Below are positions 50,428 to 59,318 of a DNA stretch of 64,000 bases, piece by piece. Each line of letters begins with the position of its first letter. The stretch's first letter is position 1. This DNA comes from Streptomyces rapamycinicus NRRL 5491 (GTDB taxonomy: Bacteria; Actinomycetota; Actinomycetes; Streptomycetales; Streptomycetaceae). Location: NCBI RefSeq assembly GCF_024298965.1, contig NZ_CP085193.1, forward strand, positions 3,162,001 through 3,226,000, in the 5' to 3' direction. The notes below the pieces were generated by a model. The model was not told where the DNA came from, did not search any database, and worked only from the letters and a program-made list of their open reading frames with translations. Made by a program: the position numbers and the translations under genes.

Positions 50428-51150
50428 GTGACCGAAGCCGACTTCCTCGACTCCACTCGGGCGTCCTACGACGCCATGGCCCTCGACTACGACGAGCGTT
50501 TCCGCGATGAACTGGCGGCCCAGACGCTGGAACGGGCGGTGTTCGCCGGGTTCGCCGAGCTGGTACGGGATGCCGGGGGCGGACCGGTGGCCGATGTGGG
50601 CAGCGGACCGGGCCGGGTGACCGCGCATCTCCACGGTCTGGGGCTGTCCGTGTACGGGATAGACCTGTCGCCGCGGATGGTGGAGCTGGCCCGGCGGGAG
50701 CATCCCGGGCTGCGGTTCGAGGAGGGGTCGATGCTGGCCCTGGACATACCGGACGGCACCCTCGCCGCCGTGGTGGCGTGGTACTCCACGATCCACATTC
50801 CGCAGGAGCGGCTGCCGGATGTGTTCGCCGAGTTCCACCGGGTGCTGGCGCCGGGTGGATACGCGCTGGTGGGCTTCCAGGTGGGTGATGAGCAACGGGT
50901 CTATACGGAGGCGTTCGGCCATGAGGTGTCGCTGACCTTCCGCCGCTGGCAGCCGGACCGGATCGCCGAGTTGCTGGCCGGAGCCGGACTGCCCGTACGC
51001 GCCCGGACCTTCCGGGAACCGGAGCGCTGGGAGCCCACCCCGCAGGCGTCCCTCATCGCCCGCAAGCCGCTGCCGCCTGCCGACGACCAGCCCGCGGGGA
51101 ATCAGCCCGCCGGGAACCCGGCCGTCGGGAACCCGGGCGCCGCAAGCTGA
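50428..51150 (+). CDS. SAM-dependent methyltransferase (class I)
   Basis: The 240-residue protein has motif I VADVGSGPGRVTAHL and a post-motif GLSVYGIDLSPRMVELARRE. Motif IV is AVVAWYSTIHIPQERL, and motif VI is LAPGGYALVGFQVG. The GTG at 50428 lies 8 nt after TAGGGT (50414-50419), suggesting a leaderless transcript. The C-terminus has a short repeat (QPAGNQPAGNPAVGNPG) unlike the core. Its stop is only 2 nt from the convergent transporter stop. The acceptor substrate is unknown. Confidence 0.88.
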   Translation: MTEADFLDSTRASYDAMALDYDERFRDELAAQTLERAVFAGFAELVRDAGGGPVADVGSGPGRVTAHLHGLGLSVYGIDLSPRMVELARREHPGLRFEEGSMLALDIPDGTLAAVVAWYSTIHIPQERLPDVFAEFHRVLAPGGYALVGFQVGDEQRVYTEAFGHEVSLTFRRWQPDRIAELLAGAGLPVRARTFREPERWEPTPQASLIARKPLPPADDQPAGNQPAGNPAVGNPGAAS

Positions 51151-51152
51151 CG

Positions 51153-52241
51153 TCAGACGCGGGTCAGCGCGGCGTCGTCCGCGCTGTCCGCCTCGGCCCG
51201 GCCCACGGACCGGGTCTCGGCTCCCGTCACCGCCGCCTCCGGCGCCCGCGCCGCGAAGCGGCGGGCCAGCACCGCGCAGACCATCAGTTGCATCTGGTGG
51301 AAGAGCATCAACGGCAGCACAGCCAGGCTCGCCTGGGCGCCGAAGAGCACGCTCGCCATCGGCAGCCCGGCGGCCAGGCTCTTCTTCGACCCCGCGAACA
51401 CGATCGTGATCCGGTCCTCGCGGACGAAGCCCAGCTTCCGCGAGCCGTACGAGGTGAGCGTGAGCATCACCGTGAGCAGGACCGCCTCGACGCCGAGCAG
51501 GATCGCCAGCCGCGCCGGGGTCACCTGGTGCCAGATGCCCCGGACCATGCCCTCGCTGAACGCCGCATAGACCACGAGCAGCACCGAGCCCCGGTCGACC
51601 AGCCGCAGCACCGCCCGGTGGCGCGAGATGAAGCCGCCGATCCAGCGGCGCAGCAGCTGCCCGGCGAGGAAGGGGGCCAGCAACTGAAGGCCGATCTTGA
51701 TCATCGAGTCGGCCGAGAAGCCGCCTCCGCTGCCGCTGCCGCCCAGCAACAGCGCGACCAGCACCGGGGTGACCACCACGCCGAGCAGGCTGGAGAAGGA
51801 GCCCGCGCAGATCGCGGCGGCCACATTGCCCCGGGCGATCGAGGTGAAGGCGATGGAGGACTGGACCGTGGAGGGCACCAGGCACAGGAAGAGCAGCCCG
51901 GTGTAGAGGGGATGCGTCAGCACGTACGGCACCAGCCCGCGCGCGGCCAGGCCGAGGGCCGGGAAGATCACGAAGGTGCACACCAGCACGGTCAGATGGA
52001 GCCGCCAGTGGCGCACTCCGTCCAGCGCCTCACGGGTGGAGAGCCGGGCGCCGTAGAGGAAGAAGAGGAAGGCGACCGCGACCGTCGTGGCCCCGTCGGT
52101 GACGGTGGCGGCCCGGCCGCTGACCGGGAGCAGCACGGCGAGCGCCACGGTGCCGATGAGTCCGAGGATGAAACCGTCCAGGGGGAGCCAGGAGGGCAGG
52201 GCGGGAAGTGCGATCTTGCGGACGTGCGGGCGGTGCGGCAT
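51153..52241 (-). CDS. Bile acid:sodium symporter (BASS)-family transporter, SBF-like
   Basis: The 362-residue protein has about ten transmembrane helices. Its conserved parts are VAVAFLFFLYGARLSTREAL, FLCLVPSTVQSSIAFTSIARGNVAAAICAGSFSSLLGV (the family's crossing helix) and FAGSKKSLAAGLPMASVLFG. It probably carries organic anions with sodium. A 25-residue acidic C-terminal tail follows the last helix. The ATG at 52241 is used. A LysR gene is divergent 135 bp away and is the likely regulator. Confidence 0.9.
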   Translation of the reverse strand: MPHRPHVRKIALPALPSWLPLDGFILGLIGTVALAVLLPVSGRAATVTDGATTVAVAFLFFLYGARLSTREALDGVRHWRLHLTVLVCTFVIFPALGLAARGLVPYVLTHPLYTGLLFLCLVPSTVQSSIAFTSIARGNVAAAICAGSFSSLLGVVVTPVLVALLLGGSGSGGGFSADSMIKIGLQLLAPFLAGQLLRRWIGGFISRHRAVLRLVDRGSVLLVVYAAFSEGMVRGIWHQVTPARLAILLGVEAVLLTVMLTLTSYGSRKLGFVREDRITIVFAGSKKSLAAGLPMASVLFGAQASLAVLPLMLFHQMQLMVCAVLARRFAARAPEAAVTGAETRSVGRAEADSADDAALTRV

Positions 52242-52337
52242 TCGTTCTCTTTCTCGCCTGGCGTGGACACGGGCGGGGCCCGTTCCATAGTGCTCCCGAT
52301 CAAGGCCATCAGGAATCCCGTATACCGCTCTGACTGT

Positions 52338-52354
52338 CATCGCCTTCCGTGATG
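52338..52354 (+). promoter_or_regulatory. LysR-type box in the BASS/lysR divergent region
   Basis: CATC-N9-GATG (52338-52341 and 52351-52354) is an interrupted dyad of the LysR type. It sits between the two divergent starts, and TACAGT (52364-52369) just before the lysR ATG could be its -10 box. Confidence 0.45.
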
Positions 52355-52376
52355 GCCTCGGCGTACAGTGGCCGCC

Positions 52377-53270
52377 ATGTACGACCCCGCCCAGCTCAGG
52401 ACGTTTCTCGCGGTGTCCCAGACCCTCAGCTTCACCCAGGCCGCCGACCGCCTCGGGGTGCGCCAGTCCACCGTGAGCCAGCAGGTGCGCAAGCTGGAGG
52501 CGGCCGTGGGGCGGCAGCTGTTCTCCCGTGACACCCACGGGGTGGAGCTGACCGAGGACGGCGAGGCGATGCTGGGGTTCGCCCGCTCCATCCTGGAGGC
52601 GAACGAGCGGGCGGCGAGCTGGTTCCGGGGGACCCGGCTGCGCGGCCGGCTGCGCTTCGGCGCCTCGGAGGACTTCGTGGTGACGCGGCTGCCGGAGATC
52701 CTGGAGGGGTTCCGCCGCGATCATCCCGAGGTGGATCTGGAGCTCACCGTCGAGCTGTCGGGCACGCTGCACGAGCGGCTGGAGGCGGGCAGGCTGGATC
52801 TGGTGCTGGCCAAGCGGTCCGAGGACCGACCGGGCGGGCAGTTGGTGTGGCGGGACCGGCTGGTGTGGATCGGCGCCGAGCGGCTGCGGCTGGATCCGGA
52901 CCGTCCGCTCCCCCTGATCGTCTTCCCGCCGCCGGGGCTGACCCGGGCCCGCGCGCTGGATGTGCTGGAGCGACACGGCAGGTCATGGCGGATCGTGTGC
53001 ACCAGTGGCAGTCTCAACGGCCTGGTCGCGGCGGCCCGCGCCGGGCTCGGGGTGATGGCCCACACCCATGGCCTGATCCCGCCGGGCCTGGCGCCGGTCC
53101 CCGAACGGGCGGGGCTGCCGGACCTCGGCCCGGTGGATTTCGTACTGTTGTACGGAAAGCATCGGCAGGAGGGCGCCTCGCACGCCGCCGCGGAGCGACT
53201 CGCCGCCGCGATCCTGGCGGGGCCTGTGCCACGATCGGAGAGATTTCGTGCAGAAGACCGTTACATATAA
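52377..53270 (+). CDS. LysR-family transcriptional regulator
   Basis: The 297-residue protein has an N-terminal HTH (LRTFLAVSQTLSFTQAADRLGVRQSTVSQQVRKLEAAVGRQLFSRD) and a periplasmic-binding-like effector domain (LRFGASEDFVVTRLPEIL, VDLELTVELSGTLHERL). It is divergent from the BASS transporter and presumably controls it in response to the transported anion. The ATG at 52377 follows TACAGT by 7 nt, so the mRNA may be leaderless; an in-frame GTG at 52368 falls inside that box and is less likely. Confidence 0.9.
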   Translation: MYDPAQLRTFLAVSQTLSFTQAADRLGVRQSTVSQQVRKLEAAVGRQLFSRDTHGVELTEDGEAMLGFARSILEANERAASWFRGTRLRGRLRFGASEDFVVTRLPEILEGFRRDHPEVDLELTVELSGTLHERLEAGRLDLVLAKRSEDRPGGQLVWRDRLVWIGAERLRLDPDRPLPLIVFPPPGLTRARALDVLERHGRSWRIVCTSGSLNGLVAAARAGLGVMAHTHGLIPPGLAPVPERAGLPDLGPVDFVLLYGKHRQEGASHAAAERLAAAILAGPVPRSERFRAEDRYI

Positions 53271-53429
53271 GCCACACACGCGGCGCATAGGGCCAGACTC
53301 CACGCAATCCGCCCTCGTCGGCGCCTGATTGATACCCTTTCACCTCACTGTCCGCCCGGCATTCCGTACGTTCCGGGCACAAAACACCTCTCCCGCATCG
53401 GGGGCCGGATCGGGTACGGTCGCGGCGCT

Positions 53430-55283
53430 GTGCCCAGCGGCTTCAAGGAGCAGGTATTGCGCGAGTTCACCGTCCCCCCGTTGGCGACGCCGCCTCAGGC
53501 CGGAGGACTGGCGGACGCCGTCTTCGACCATGCGGACTCCGACCCCCTCCGGGTTGCACTGGCGCGCAAAACGGCGGACGGCGGCTGGCAGAACGTGTCC
53601 GCGGGCCAGTTCCGGGACGAGGTGATGGCTCTCGCCAAGGGCCTGCTGGCCCGTGGTGTCCGGTTCGGCGACCGCGTCGCCATCATGTGCCCCACCCGCT
53701 ATGAGTGGACGCTCTTCGACTTCGCGCTGTGGACCGTCGGCGCCCAGAGCGTCCCGCTGTACCCCACCTCCTCCGCCGAGCAGGTCTGCTGGATGCTGCA
53801 TGACGCGGGGGTCTCCGCGTGCGTCGTGGAGCATGAGGACCATGCGATGACGGTCGGCTCGGTGGTCGGCCGGCTGCCGCATCTGAGGCAGCTGTGGCAG
53901 CTGGACGCGGGGGCGCTGGAGGAGTTGCTGGCGGCCGGGGAGTCCGTCGAGGACGATCTGGTGGAACGGCACCGGCTGGCCGTGACCCCCGAGCAGCCCG
54001 CGACCATCATCTACACCTCCGGCACCACCGGCCGCCCCAAGGGCTGTGTGATCACCCACGCCAATCTGATGGCGGAGTGCGACAACATCGTCGAGCGGTA
54101 CGAGGAGGCCTTCCACTCCAAGCGGGGCGACGAGGCCGCCACCCTGCTCTTCCTCCCGCTCGCCCATGTCTTCGGCCGGATGGTGGAGGTCGCCTCCATC
54201 CGCGGCAAGGTCAAGCTCGGTCACCAGCCCAAGCTCTCGGCCGCCGCGCTGCTGCCCGATCTGAAGACGTTCCGGCCGACCTTCATCCTCGCGGTGCCGT
54301 ACATCTTCGAGAAGGTGTTCGCGGCGGCGCGCCGCAAGGCCGAGGCGGACGGCAAGCTGGGGGTGTTCGAGAAGGCCGTGGACGTGGCGGTGCGGTACGC
54401 GGAGGCGCAGGAGGCCAAGGCGTTCGGCACCGGGCCGGGTCCGGGCGCCGCGCTGCGGGTGCAGCACCAGTTCTTCGAGAAGGCCGTCTACGGCAAGGTG
54501 CGCGCGGCGATGGGCGGCCGGGTGCGGCACGCGATGTCGGGCGGTTCCGGCATGGAGCGGCGGCTCGGCCTGTTCTTCGCGGGCGCGGGCGTCATCATCT
54601 ACGAGGGTTACGGCCTCACCGAGTCCACCGCCGCCGCCACCGCCAACCCGCCCGAGCAGACCCGCTTCGGCACGGTCGGCGTGCCGATCCCCGGCACCAC
54701 GGTGCACCTCGCCGACGACGGCGAGGTGTGGGTGCGCGGCGGCCAGATCTTCGAGGGCTACCTCGGCGATCCCAAGGCGACCGACGCGGTGCTGCGCGAC
54801 GGCTGGCTCGCCACCGGCGACCTGGGCACGCTGGACGACGACGGCTATCTCACCATCACCGGGCGGAAGAAGGAGATCCTGGTGACCTCCAGCGGCAAGT
54901 CGGTCTCCCCGGCGGGCCTGGAGGAGCGGGTGCGGGCGCATCCGCTGGTGGCCCAGTGCATCGTGGTGGGCAATGACCGCCCGTATGTCGCGGCGCTGGT
55001 CACCCTCGACCCGGAGGCGGTCGCGCACTGGCTGACGATGCGCGGCAAACCGGAGCTGCCGCCGGGCGAGCTGGTCCGGGACCCCGATCTGGAGACCGAG
55101 ATCCGGCGTGCGGTGGTCGCGGCGAACACCACCGTTTCCCAGGCGGAGTCGATTCGTACCTTCCGGATACTTGCCGCGCAGTTCTCCGAGGAGCATGGTC
55201 TGCTGACGCCGTCGCTGAAATTGAAGCGAAAGGCCATCGAACAGGCGTACGCCGTCGAGGTCGAGGCGCTGTACAACACCTGA
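53430..55283 (+). CDS. Long-chain acyl-CoA synthetase (AMP-forming)
   Basis: The 617-residue ANL-superfamily enzyme has the P-loop TIIYTSGTTGRPKGCVITH, the YEGYGLTEST motif (A5), WLATGDLG (A7) and the C-terminal lysine motif LKLKRKAIEQ. Length and the VPYIFEKVF region fit the FadD15-like long-chain group that activates fatty acids with ATP and CoA. The GTG at 53430 lies 9 nt after TACGGT, and no ribosome-binding site is seen, so it may be leaderless. The next gene begins 19 nt after its stop. Confidence 0.9.
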   Translation: MPSGFKEQVLREFTVPPLATPPQAGGLADAVFDHADSDPLRVALARKTADGGWQNVSAGQFRDEVMALAKGLLARGVRFGDRVAIMCPTRYEWTLFDFALWTVGAQSVPLYPTSSAEQVCWMLHDAGVSACVVEHEDHAMTVGSVVGRLPHLRQLWQLDAGALEELLAAGESVEDDLVERHRLAVTPEQPATIIYTSGTTGRPKGCVITHANLMAECDNIVERYEEAFHSKRGDEAATLLFLPLAHVFGRMVEVASIRGKVKLGHQPKLSAAALLPDLKTFRPTFILAVPYIFEKVFAAARRKAEADGKLGVFEKAVDVAVRYAEAQEAKAFGTGPGPGAALRVQHQFFEKAVYGKVRAAMGGRVRHAMSGGSGMERRLGLFFAGAGVIIYEGYGLTESTAAATANPPEQTRFGTVGVPIPGTTVHLADDGEVWVRGGQIFEGYLGDPKATDAVLRDGWLATGDLGTLDDDGYLTITGRKKEILVTSSGKSVSPAGLEERVRAHPLVAQCIVVGNDRPYVAALVTLDPEAVAHWLTMRGKPELPPGELVRDPDLETEIRRAVVAANTTVSQAESIRTFRILAAQFSEEHGLLTPSLKLKRKAIEQAYAVEVEALYNT

Positions 55284-55302
55284 GCCGCGAAGGGGGCACG
55301 AA

Positions 55303-55977
55303 ATGATCGATGTCATTCTCCCCGAACTGCCCGAACGCGAACTGGCCCTGCGGTCCGAGGAGACACCCCAGCCCAGCGGCCCGAGGCTGGCCGGGCGAGT
55401 GGTCCTGGGCGGGCCGGTGGCCTTACCGGTCACGGCCGACCTCGTCGGACCGGATCCGGAGCTGCTGGACTTCCTCCGTACCGAGGCGGACAACGCCGTC
55501 TACCACCTGGTGCATCTGTCGGTGACCTGCGCCCGGGACGCGCCGGACCCCGCCCTGCACTCGGTCAATCTCGATATCGGCCTCACGGCGGAACCGGTGC
55601 GGCGGGGCACCGCGGTCTTCCAGCCGGTGGCCTGGTCCATGACCCCGCGCCAGCTCACCGCCGAGGTGACGTCATCGGCGCCGGCGGCCCACCTCGGCCC
55701 GCGGCTCGGATTCCAGGACGGTGGCGACACCGCCTTCGGCGAGCGGGTCTGCCTGGAGGCGCGGCGGGAGCTGCGCTCCGATCCGGGCTGGGAGATCCGG
55801 CACACCTCCGCGGTGCGCATCGGGGGCACGTACCGGCTGGCCATGGTGGTGCGGGCGCCGCGCGGGGCGGTGAGCCGGGCGGCGGTCGCGGTGGGAGCCA
55901 CGGTGCGCGAGGGGCACACCCTGCACCGCTTCCGGGAGGAGCTCGAGGAACCGCTGCGGCTGGCCGCGCTTCAGTAG
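55303..55977 (+). CDS. Unknown protein next to an EAD1/CHAT-like gene
   Basis: I do not recognise a family in this 224-residue protein. It has no signal peptide or membrane segment. It looks mainly beta-rich in its middle (YHLVHLSVTCARDAPDPALHSVNLDIGL) and ends in RFREELEEPLRLAALQ. Codon 41 (55423-55425) is TTA, implying bldA-dependent translation. It starts 19 nt after the acyl-CoA synthetase and is followed after 84 bp by the EAD1 gene, with a 13-bp tandem repeat at its stop. A link to the EAD1 protein rests on adjacency and the shared rare codon. Confidence 0.8.
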   Translation: MIDVILPELPERELALRSEETPQPSGPRLAGRVVLGGPVALPVTADLVGPDPELLDFLRTEADNAVYHLVHLSVTCARDAPDPALHSVNLDIGLTAEPVRRGTAVFQPVAWSMTPRQLTAEVTSSAPAAHLGPRLGFQDGGDTAFGERVCLEARRELRSDPGWEIRHTSAVRIGGTYRLAMVVRAPRGAVSRAAVAVGATVREGHTLHRFREELEEPLRLAALQ

Positions 55978-56012
55978 GGACGGAACGCAGGGACGGAACG
56001 CAGGGACGGAAG
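55977..56012. repeat. 13-bp tandem repeat between the unknown gene and the EAD1 gene
   Basis: GGGACGGAACGCA occurs twice in perfect tandem (55977-55989, 55990-56002), followed by a truncated third copy to 56012. It begins at the last base of the upstream stop codon, so it can lengthen the spacer without changing either protein. Confidence 0.8.
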
Positions 56013-56061
56013 CGGGGGGGCACAGAGCGGTACGAGCACAGGCGAGGAGCGACGGAACACG

Positions 56062-56883
56062 GTGGACGGCCAGGACGGGGACGGGCATCCGGCGCTGACG
56101 ACCGAGGAAACCGAGGAGTTGGCGCGGGTCTTCCCGCCCGGCCCGTCCGCCGTGGCGCTGCTGCGCAGGGCGGGCTTCCCCGCCGAGCACATACCGGCGG
56201 CCGCCACGACGGCCGGGGAGTTCTGGTCCGCGGTGGCCGGGGCGGTCGCCGCGGACCGGGTCGCGGACGGCAGGCTGCGCGTCCTGGCCGCCGCCTGCGT
56301 CTCCTATCCGCACAACGAGGTGTTCCGCGCCGCCTTACGGGCGCGGCCGGGCGGGGGCGGGGTCCGGCGGGTGCTGGTGACCGGCGCCGCCCCGGGCGGA
56401 CAGGAATTAGCCGCGGTCCAGCGGGCGGCCCGTGGCGTCCTGACGGTGGACCGGTGCCCCGCCGCGGCCGCCACCGATCTGCGGCGGATCCTCACCGTAC
56501 GCCCGGATGTGCTGCATCTGGTCTGCCGCCGTGCGGGGCGCACGCTGGTCTTCGAGGACGGCGACGGGCGGGCGCATCACACACCGGCCGCACACCTGGC
56601 CGAGCTGCTGACCGTCTACCGCCGGCTGACCGGCGCCCCGCTGCCCGGTGTGGTGCTGGACTGCCCCGAGGGCGCGCCGCTGGCCGCGCTCTTCGACGGG
56701 GCGGCCGAGGTGGTGGTCGCCCACCGCGGACCGCTGGACGGCGCGGCGTCCGCGGCCTTCGCGGGCGGGCTCTACGGTCTGCTGGGCGAGGCGCCCACGC
56801 TGGAGCGGGCGGCGCGGCGGGCGGCGGAGCGCCTCGGGCGGGACGGGGACGGCGTGGTGATCCTGCGCGGGCGCCCCTGGTGA
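56062..56883 (+). CDS. Effector-associated domain 1 (EAD1) plus degenerate CHAT-like domain protein
   Basis: The 273-residue protein has an N-terminal segment resembling EAD1 (about 12-97: LTTEETEELARVFPPGPSAVALLRRAGFPAEHIP... AACVSYPHNEVFRAAL). The C-terminal half (about 101-260) follows the strand order of CHAT/caspase-like domains (RRVLVTGAAP, RPDVLHLVC, PGVVLDCPEGAPLAALF, EVVVAHRGP). The catalytic HG-type motif is HLVCRR and the NAC motif is LDCPEG, so the protease dyad appears lost. Codons 92 and 116 are TTA. EAD/CHAT proteins are linked to prokaryotic conflict signalling. The assignment is by pattern and needs a profile search. Confidence 0.65.
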   Translation: MDGQDGDGHPALTTEETEELARVFPPGPSAVALLRRAGFPAEHIPAAATTAGEFWSAVAGAVAADRVADGRLRVLAAACVSYPHNEVFRAALRARPGGGGVRRVLVTGAAPGGQELAAVQRAARGVLTVDRCPAAAATDLRRILTVRPDVLHLVCRRAGRTLVFEDGDGRAHHTPAAHLAELLTVYRRLTGAPLPGVVLDCPEGAPLAALFDGAAEVVVAHRGPLDGAASAAFAGGLYGLLGEAPTLERAARRAAERLGRDGDGVVILRGRPW

Positions 56884-56962
56884 ACGGGAATGACGGGAGG
56901 CCGTTGATCGTTGGATCAGTTGGAAGGACGTAATCCACATCCGACGTAAGGATCGACTGCTC

Positions 56963-57793
56963 GTGAGCAAGGTCCCCTTCATCACGCTCAACAACGGCGT
57001 ACGGATGCCGCAGCTCGGCTTCGGTGTCTGGCAGATCCCGGACGACGAGGCGCAGGTCGCGGTGCGCAACGCGCTGGACGCCGGGTACCGCAGTATCGAC
57101 ACGGCCGCGATATACGGGAACGAGGAGGGCACGGGGAAGGGACTCGCCGCGTCGGGCATCGCGCGCGAGGAGCTGTTCGTCACCACCAAGCTCCAGAACG
57201 CCGACCAGGGGTACGACTCGACCCTGCGCGCCTTCGACACCTCGCTGACCAAGCTGGGTCTGGAGTATGTGGATCTCTACCTGATCCACTGGCCGTTGCC
57301 CGGGGTCGACAAGTACGTGGACACCTGGAAGGCGTTCGAGAAGATCTACGCCGAGGGCCGCGCCAAGGCCATCGGCCTGTCCAACTTCCACTCCGCCCAC
57401 ACCCAGCGGCTGCTCTCCGGGACCTCGATCGTCCCGGTGATCGACCAGATCGAGCTGCACCCGCAGCTGCCGCAGGCTGAGCTGCGCGCCTTCAACGCCC
57501 GCCATGACATCGCCACCGAGGCGTGGTCCCCGCTCGGCCAGGGCAAGGGCCTGCTGGCGGACCCGAAGCTGGCGGCGATCGCCGAGAAGCACGGGAAGAC
57601 CCCGGCCCAGGTGGTGCTGCGCTGGCATCTGGACCTCGGCAATGTGGTGATTCCCAAGTCCGTGACCCCGTCGCGGATCAAGGAGAACATCGACGTCTTC
57701 GACTTCCAGCTGGACTCCGAGGACCTGTCGGCGATCGACTCCCTCGACACCGGCAACCGTCTGGGCTTCGACCCCGAGACCTTCAACGGCTGA
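56963..57793 (+). CDS. Aldo/keto reductase
   Basis: The 276-residue TIM-barrel oxidoreductase has the family tetrad visible: Asp and Tyr in YRSIDTAAIYGNE, Lys in FVTTKLQN, and His in LYLIHWPLP. The NADPH site VIPKSVTPSRIKENIDVFDF is at the C-terminus. It reduces aldehydes or ketones (2,5-diketo-gluconate reductase-like subgroup). GTG 56963 is the start. It stands alone, with a nested hairpin after its stop. Confidence 0.93.
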   Translation: MSKVPFITLNNGVRMPQLGFGVWQIPDDEAQVAVRNALDAGYRSIDTAAIYGNEEGTGKGLAASGIAREELFVTTKLQNADQGYDSTLRAFDTSLTKLGLEYVDLYLIHWPLPGVDKYVDTWKAFEKIYAEGRAKAIGLSNFHSAHTQRLLSGTSIVPVIDQIELHPQLPQAELRAFNARHDIATEAWSPLGQGKGLLADPKLAAIAEKHGKTPAQVVLRWHLDLGNVVIPKSVTPSRIKENIDVFDFQLDSEDLSAIDSLDTGNRLGFDPETFNG

Positions 57794-57809
57794 GACCAAG
57801 CGCTCCACC

Positions 57810-57872
57810 GGCTCCACCGTCCGCCCCGTCGCGCCCCTCGCGGCGGGGCGGACCCGTATCCACGGTGGAGCC
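57810..57872 (+). terminator. Nested-stem terminator after the aldo/keto reductase
   Basis: The outer stem is GGCTCCACCGT (57810-57820) with ACGGTGGAGCC (57862-57872), and the inner stem is TCCGCCCCG with CGGGGCGGA (57844-57852). The structure lies 17 nt after the stop codon and would fold as one long hairpin. Confidence 0.6.
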
Positions 57873-57978
57873 ATCCGTACCCACCGTCGCCCACCGAGCG
57901 AGGCACGTCCCCGGCAATTACGCTTGGCGCCCAGATGGGCACACAGCGTGACCACTTCCCTAGCCGAGGAGACCGAAG

Positions 57979-59154
57979 ATGTCCCGCAGACGCCGTCACG
58001 GCCTTGAGCTGGCCGCCGGTTGCACCGTCGCGATAGCCGCCCTCTTCCTGGGGAGCGGCATACCCGCGGTGGCCGACCCCGGTGAACCCTCCCCCCGCCC
58101 CCGGAGGGAGGTGCCCCCCGAGATGCTGGCCTCGATGCAGCGCGATCTGGGCCTGACGGCCGATGAGGCGCGGATGCGGATATCCAACGAGTACCGGGCC
58201 GGAGAGGCAGAACCGGGGCTGCGCAAGAGCCTGGGCAGCTCCTACGGCGGCGCATGGGTGTCCGGCAACACCGCCGAACTCACCGTGGCCACCACCGACG
58301 AGGAGCAGAGCGCCACCATCACGGCCGGCGGCGCCAAGGCCGCCGTCGTCAAGCACAGCCTCAAGGCCCTCGTCGACGCCAAGCAGGCCCTGGACCGCGC
58401 CGCCTCCGAGCGCCCCCCGGCCGCCGATGTCGCCTCCGCCTGGTACGTGGACGTCAAGACCAACGGCGTCGTGGTGCAGTCGGCCGAGCCCACCGAGGCG
58501 GCCGCCTTCGTCGCCGCGAGCGGCGCGGACCGCGAGGTGGTACGGGTCGTGGAGTCGGCCGAGCGGCCGAGCCCGCTGTACGACCTGCGCGGCGGCGAGG
58601 CGTTCTACATCAACGACGCCGCCCGCTGCTCGATCGGCTTCTCGGTTACCAAGGCCGAGCAGAACGGCTTCGTCACCGCCGGCCACTGCGGCAGCCAGGG
58701 CGACACCACCGCCGGCTTCAACCGGGTGGCGCAGGGCACCTTCCAGGGCTCCAGCTTCCCCGGCAACGACTACGCATGGGTGGCCACCAACGCCGACTGG
58801 GCCCCGCAGCCGTGGGTGATCGGCCCCCAGGGCACCAACGTCACCGTCACCGGCTCCCAGGAAGCGCCGGTGGGCTCGTCCGTCTGCCGCTCCGGCTCGA
58901 CGACCGGCTGGCACTGCGGCACCATCCAGCAGCACGACACCAGCGTGCAGTACCCCCAGGGCACGATCCGGGGGGTCACCCGCACCAATGTCTGCGCCGA
59001 GCCGGGCGACTCCGGCGGCTCGTTCATCTCGGGCAGCGAGGCGCAGGGCGTCACCTCCGGCGGCTCCGGCAACTGCACCGTCGGCGGCACGACGTACTAC
59101 CAGCCGGTGAACCCGATCCTGACGACCTACGGGCTCACCCTCACCACCGGCTGA
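57979..59154 (+). CDS. Secreted S1-family (streptogrisin/alpha-lytic type) serine protease
   Basis: The 391-residue pre-pro-protease has a signal peptide at 1-32, a pro-region at about 45-200 (foldase type, with ADVASAWYVDVKTNGVVV), and a mature chymotrypsin-like domain from about 205. The catalytic triad is His236 (TAGHCG), Asp264 (GNDYAWV) and Ser345 (PGDSGGS). Paired cysteines flank the His and Ser. The enzyme is exported, self-processed and degrades protein. GGAGA precedes the ATG at 57979. No binding domain follows the protease domain. Confidence 0.94.
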   Translation: MSRRRRHGLELAAGCTVAIAALFLGSGIPAVADPGEPSPRPRREVPPEMLASMQRDLGLTADEARMRISNEYRAGEAEPGLRKSLGSSYGGAWVSGNTAELTVATTDEEQSATITAGGAKAAVVKHSLKALVDAKQALDRAASERPPAADVASAWYVDVKTNGVVVQSAEPTEAAAFVAASGADREVVRVVESAERPSPLYDLRGGEAFYINDAARCSIGFSVTKAEQNGFVTAGHCGSQGDTTAGFNRVAQGTFQGSSFPGNDYAWVATNADWAPQPWVIGPQGTNVTVTGSQEAPVGSSVCRSGSTTGWHCGTIQQHDTSVQYPQGTIRGVTRTNVCAEPGDSGGSFISGSEAQGVTSGGSGNCTVGGTTYYQPVNPILTTYGLTLTTG

Positions 59155-59167
59155 CGCCGGGCGCCGG

Positions 59168-59198
59168 GGCCGCCGCGGTCGAGCGGACCGCGGCGGCC
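59168..59198 (+). terminator. Terminator of the protease gene
   Basis: The perfect 13-bp stem GGCCGCCGCGGTC (59168-59180) and GACCGCGGCGGCC (59186-59198) has a 5-nt loop and begins 13 nt after the stop codon. Confidence 0.75.
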
Positions 59199-59318
59199 TC
59201 ACGCGTGTCCGGCACACCTTGATGTGTTCGGAGCACCTTGACCAATCCGCACCCGTCCGGGCGACGAATGAGGTACGACACCTCCGTGTGCGCCGCATCG
59301 TTCCCGGAAGGACGGCCC

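Noticed and set aside
49893..50456. Long minus-strand frames (about 300 codons) through the 49.9-50.4 kb spacer
   Set aside because: They consist of the translated tandem repeat, for example recurring SRPVG and PGV motifs, with no family or start site.
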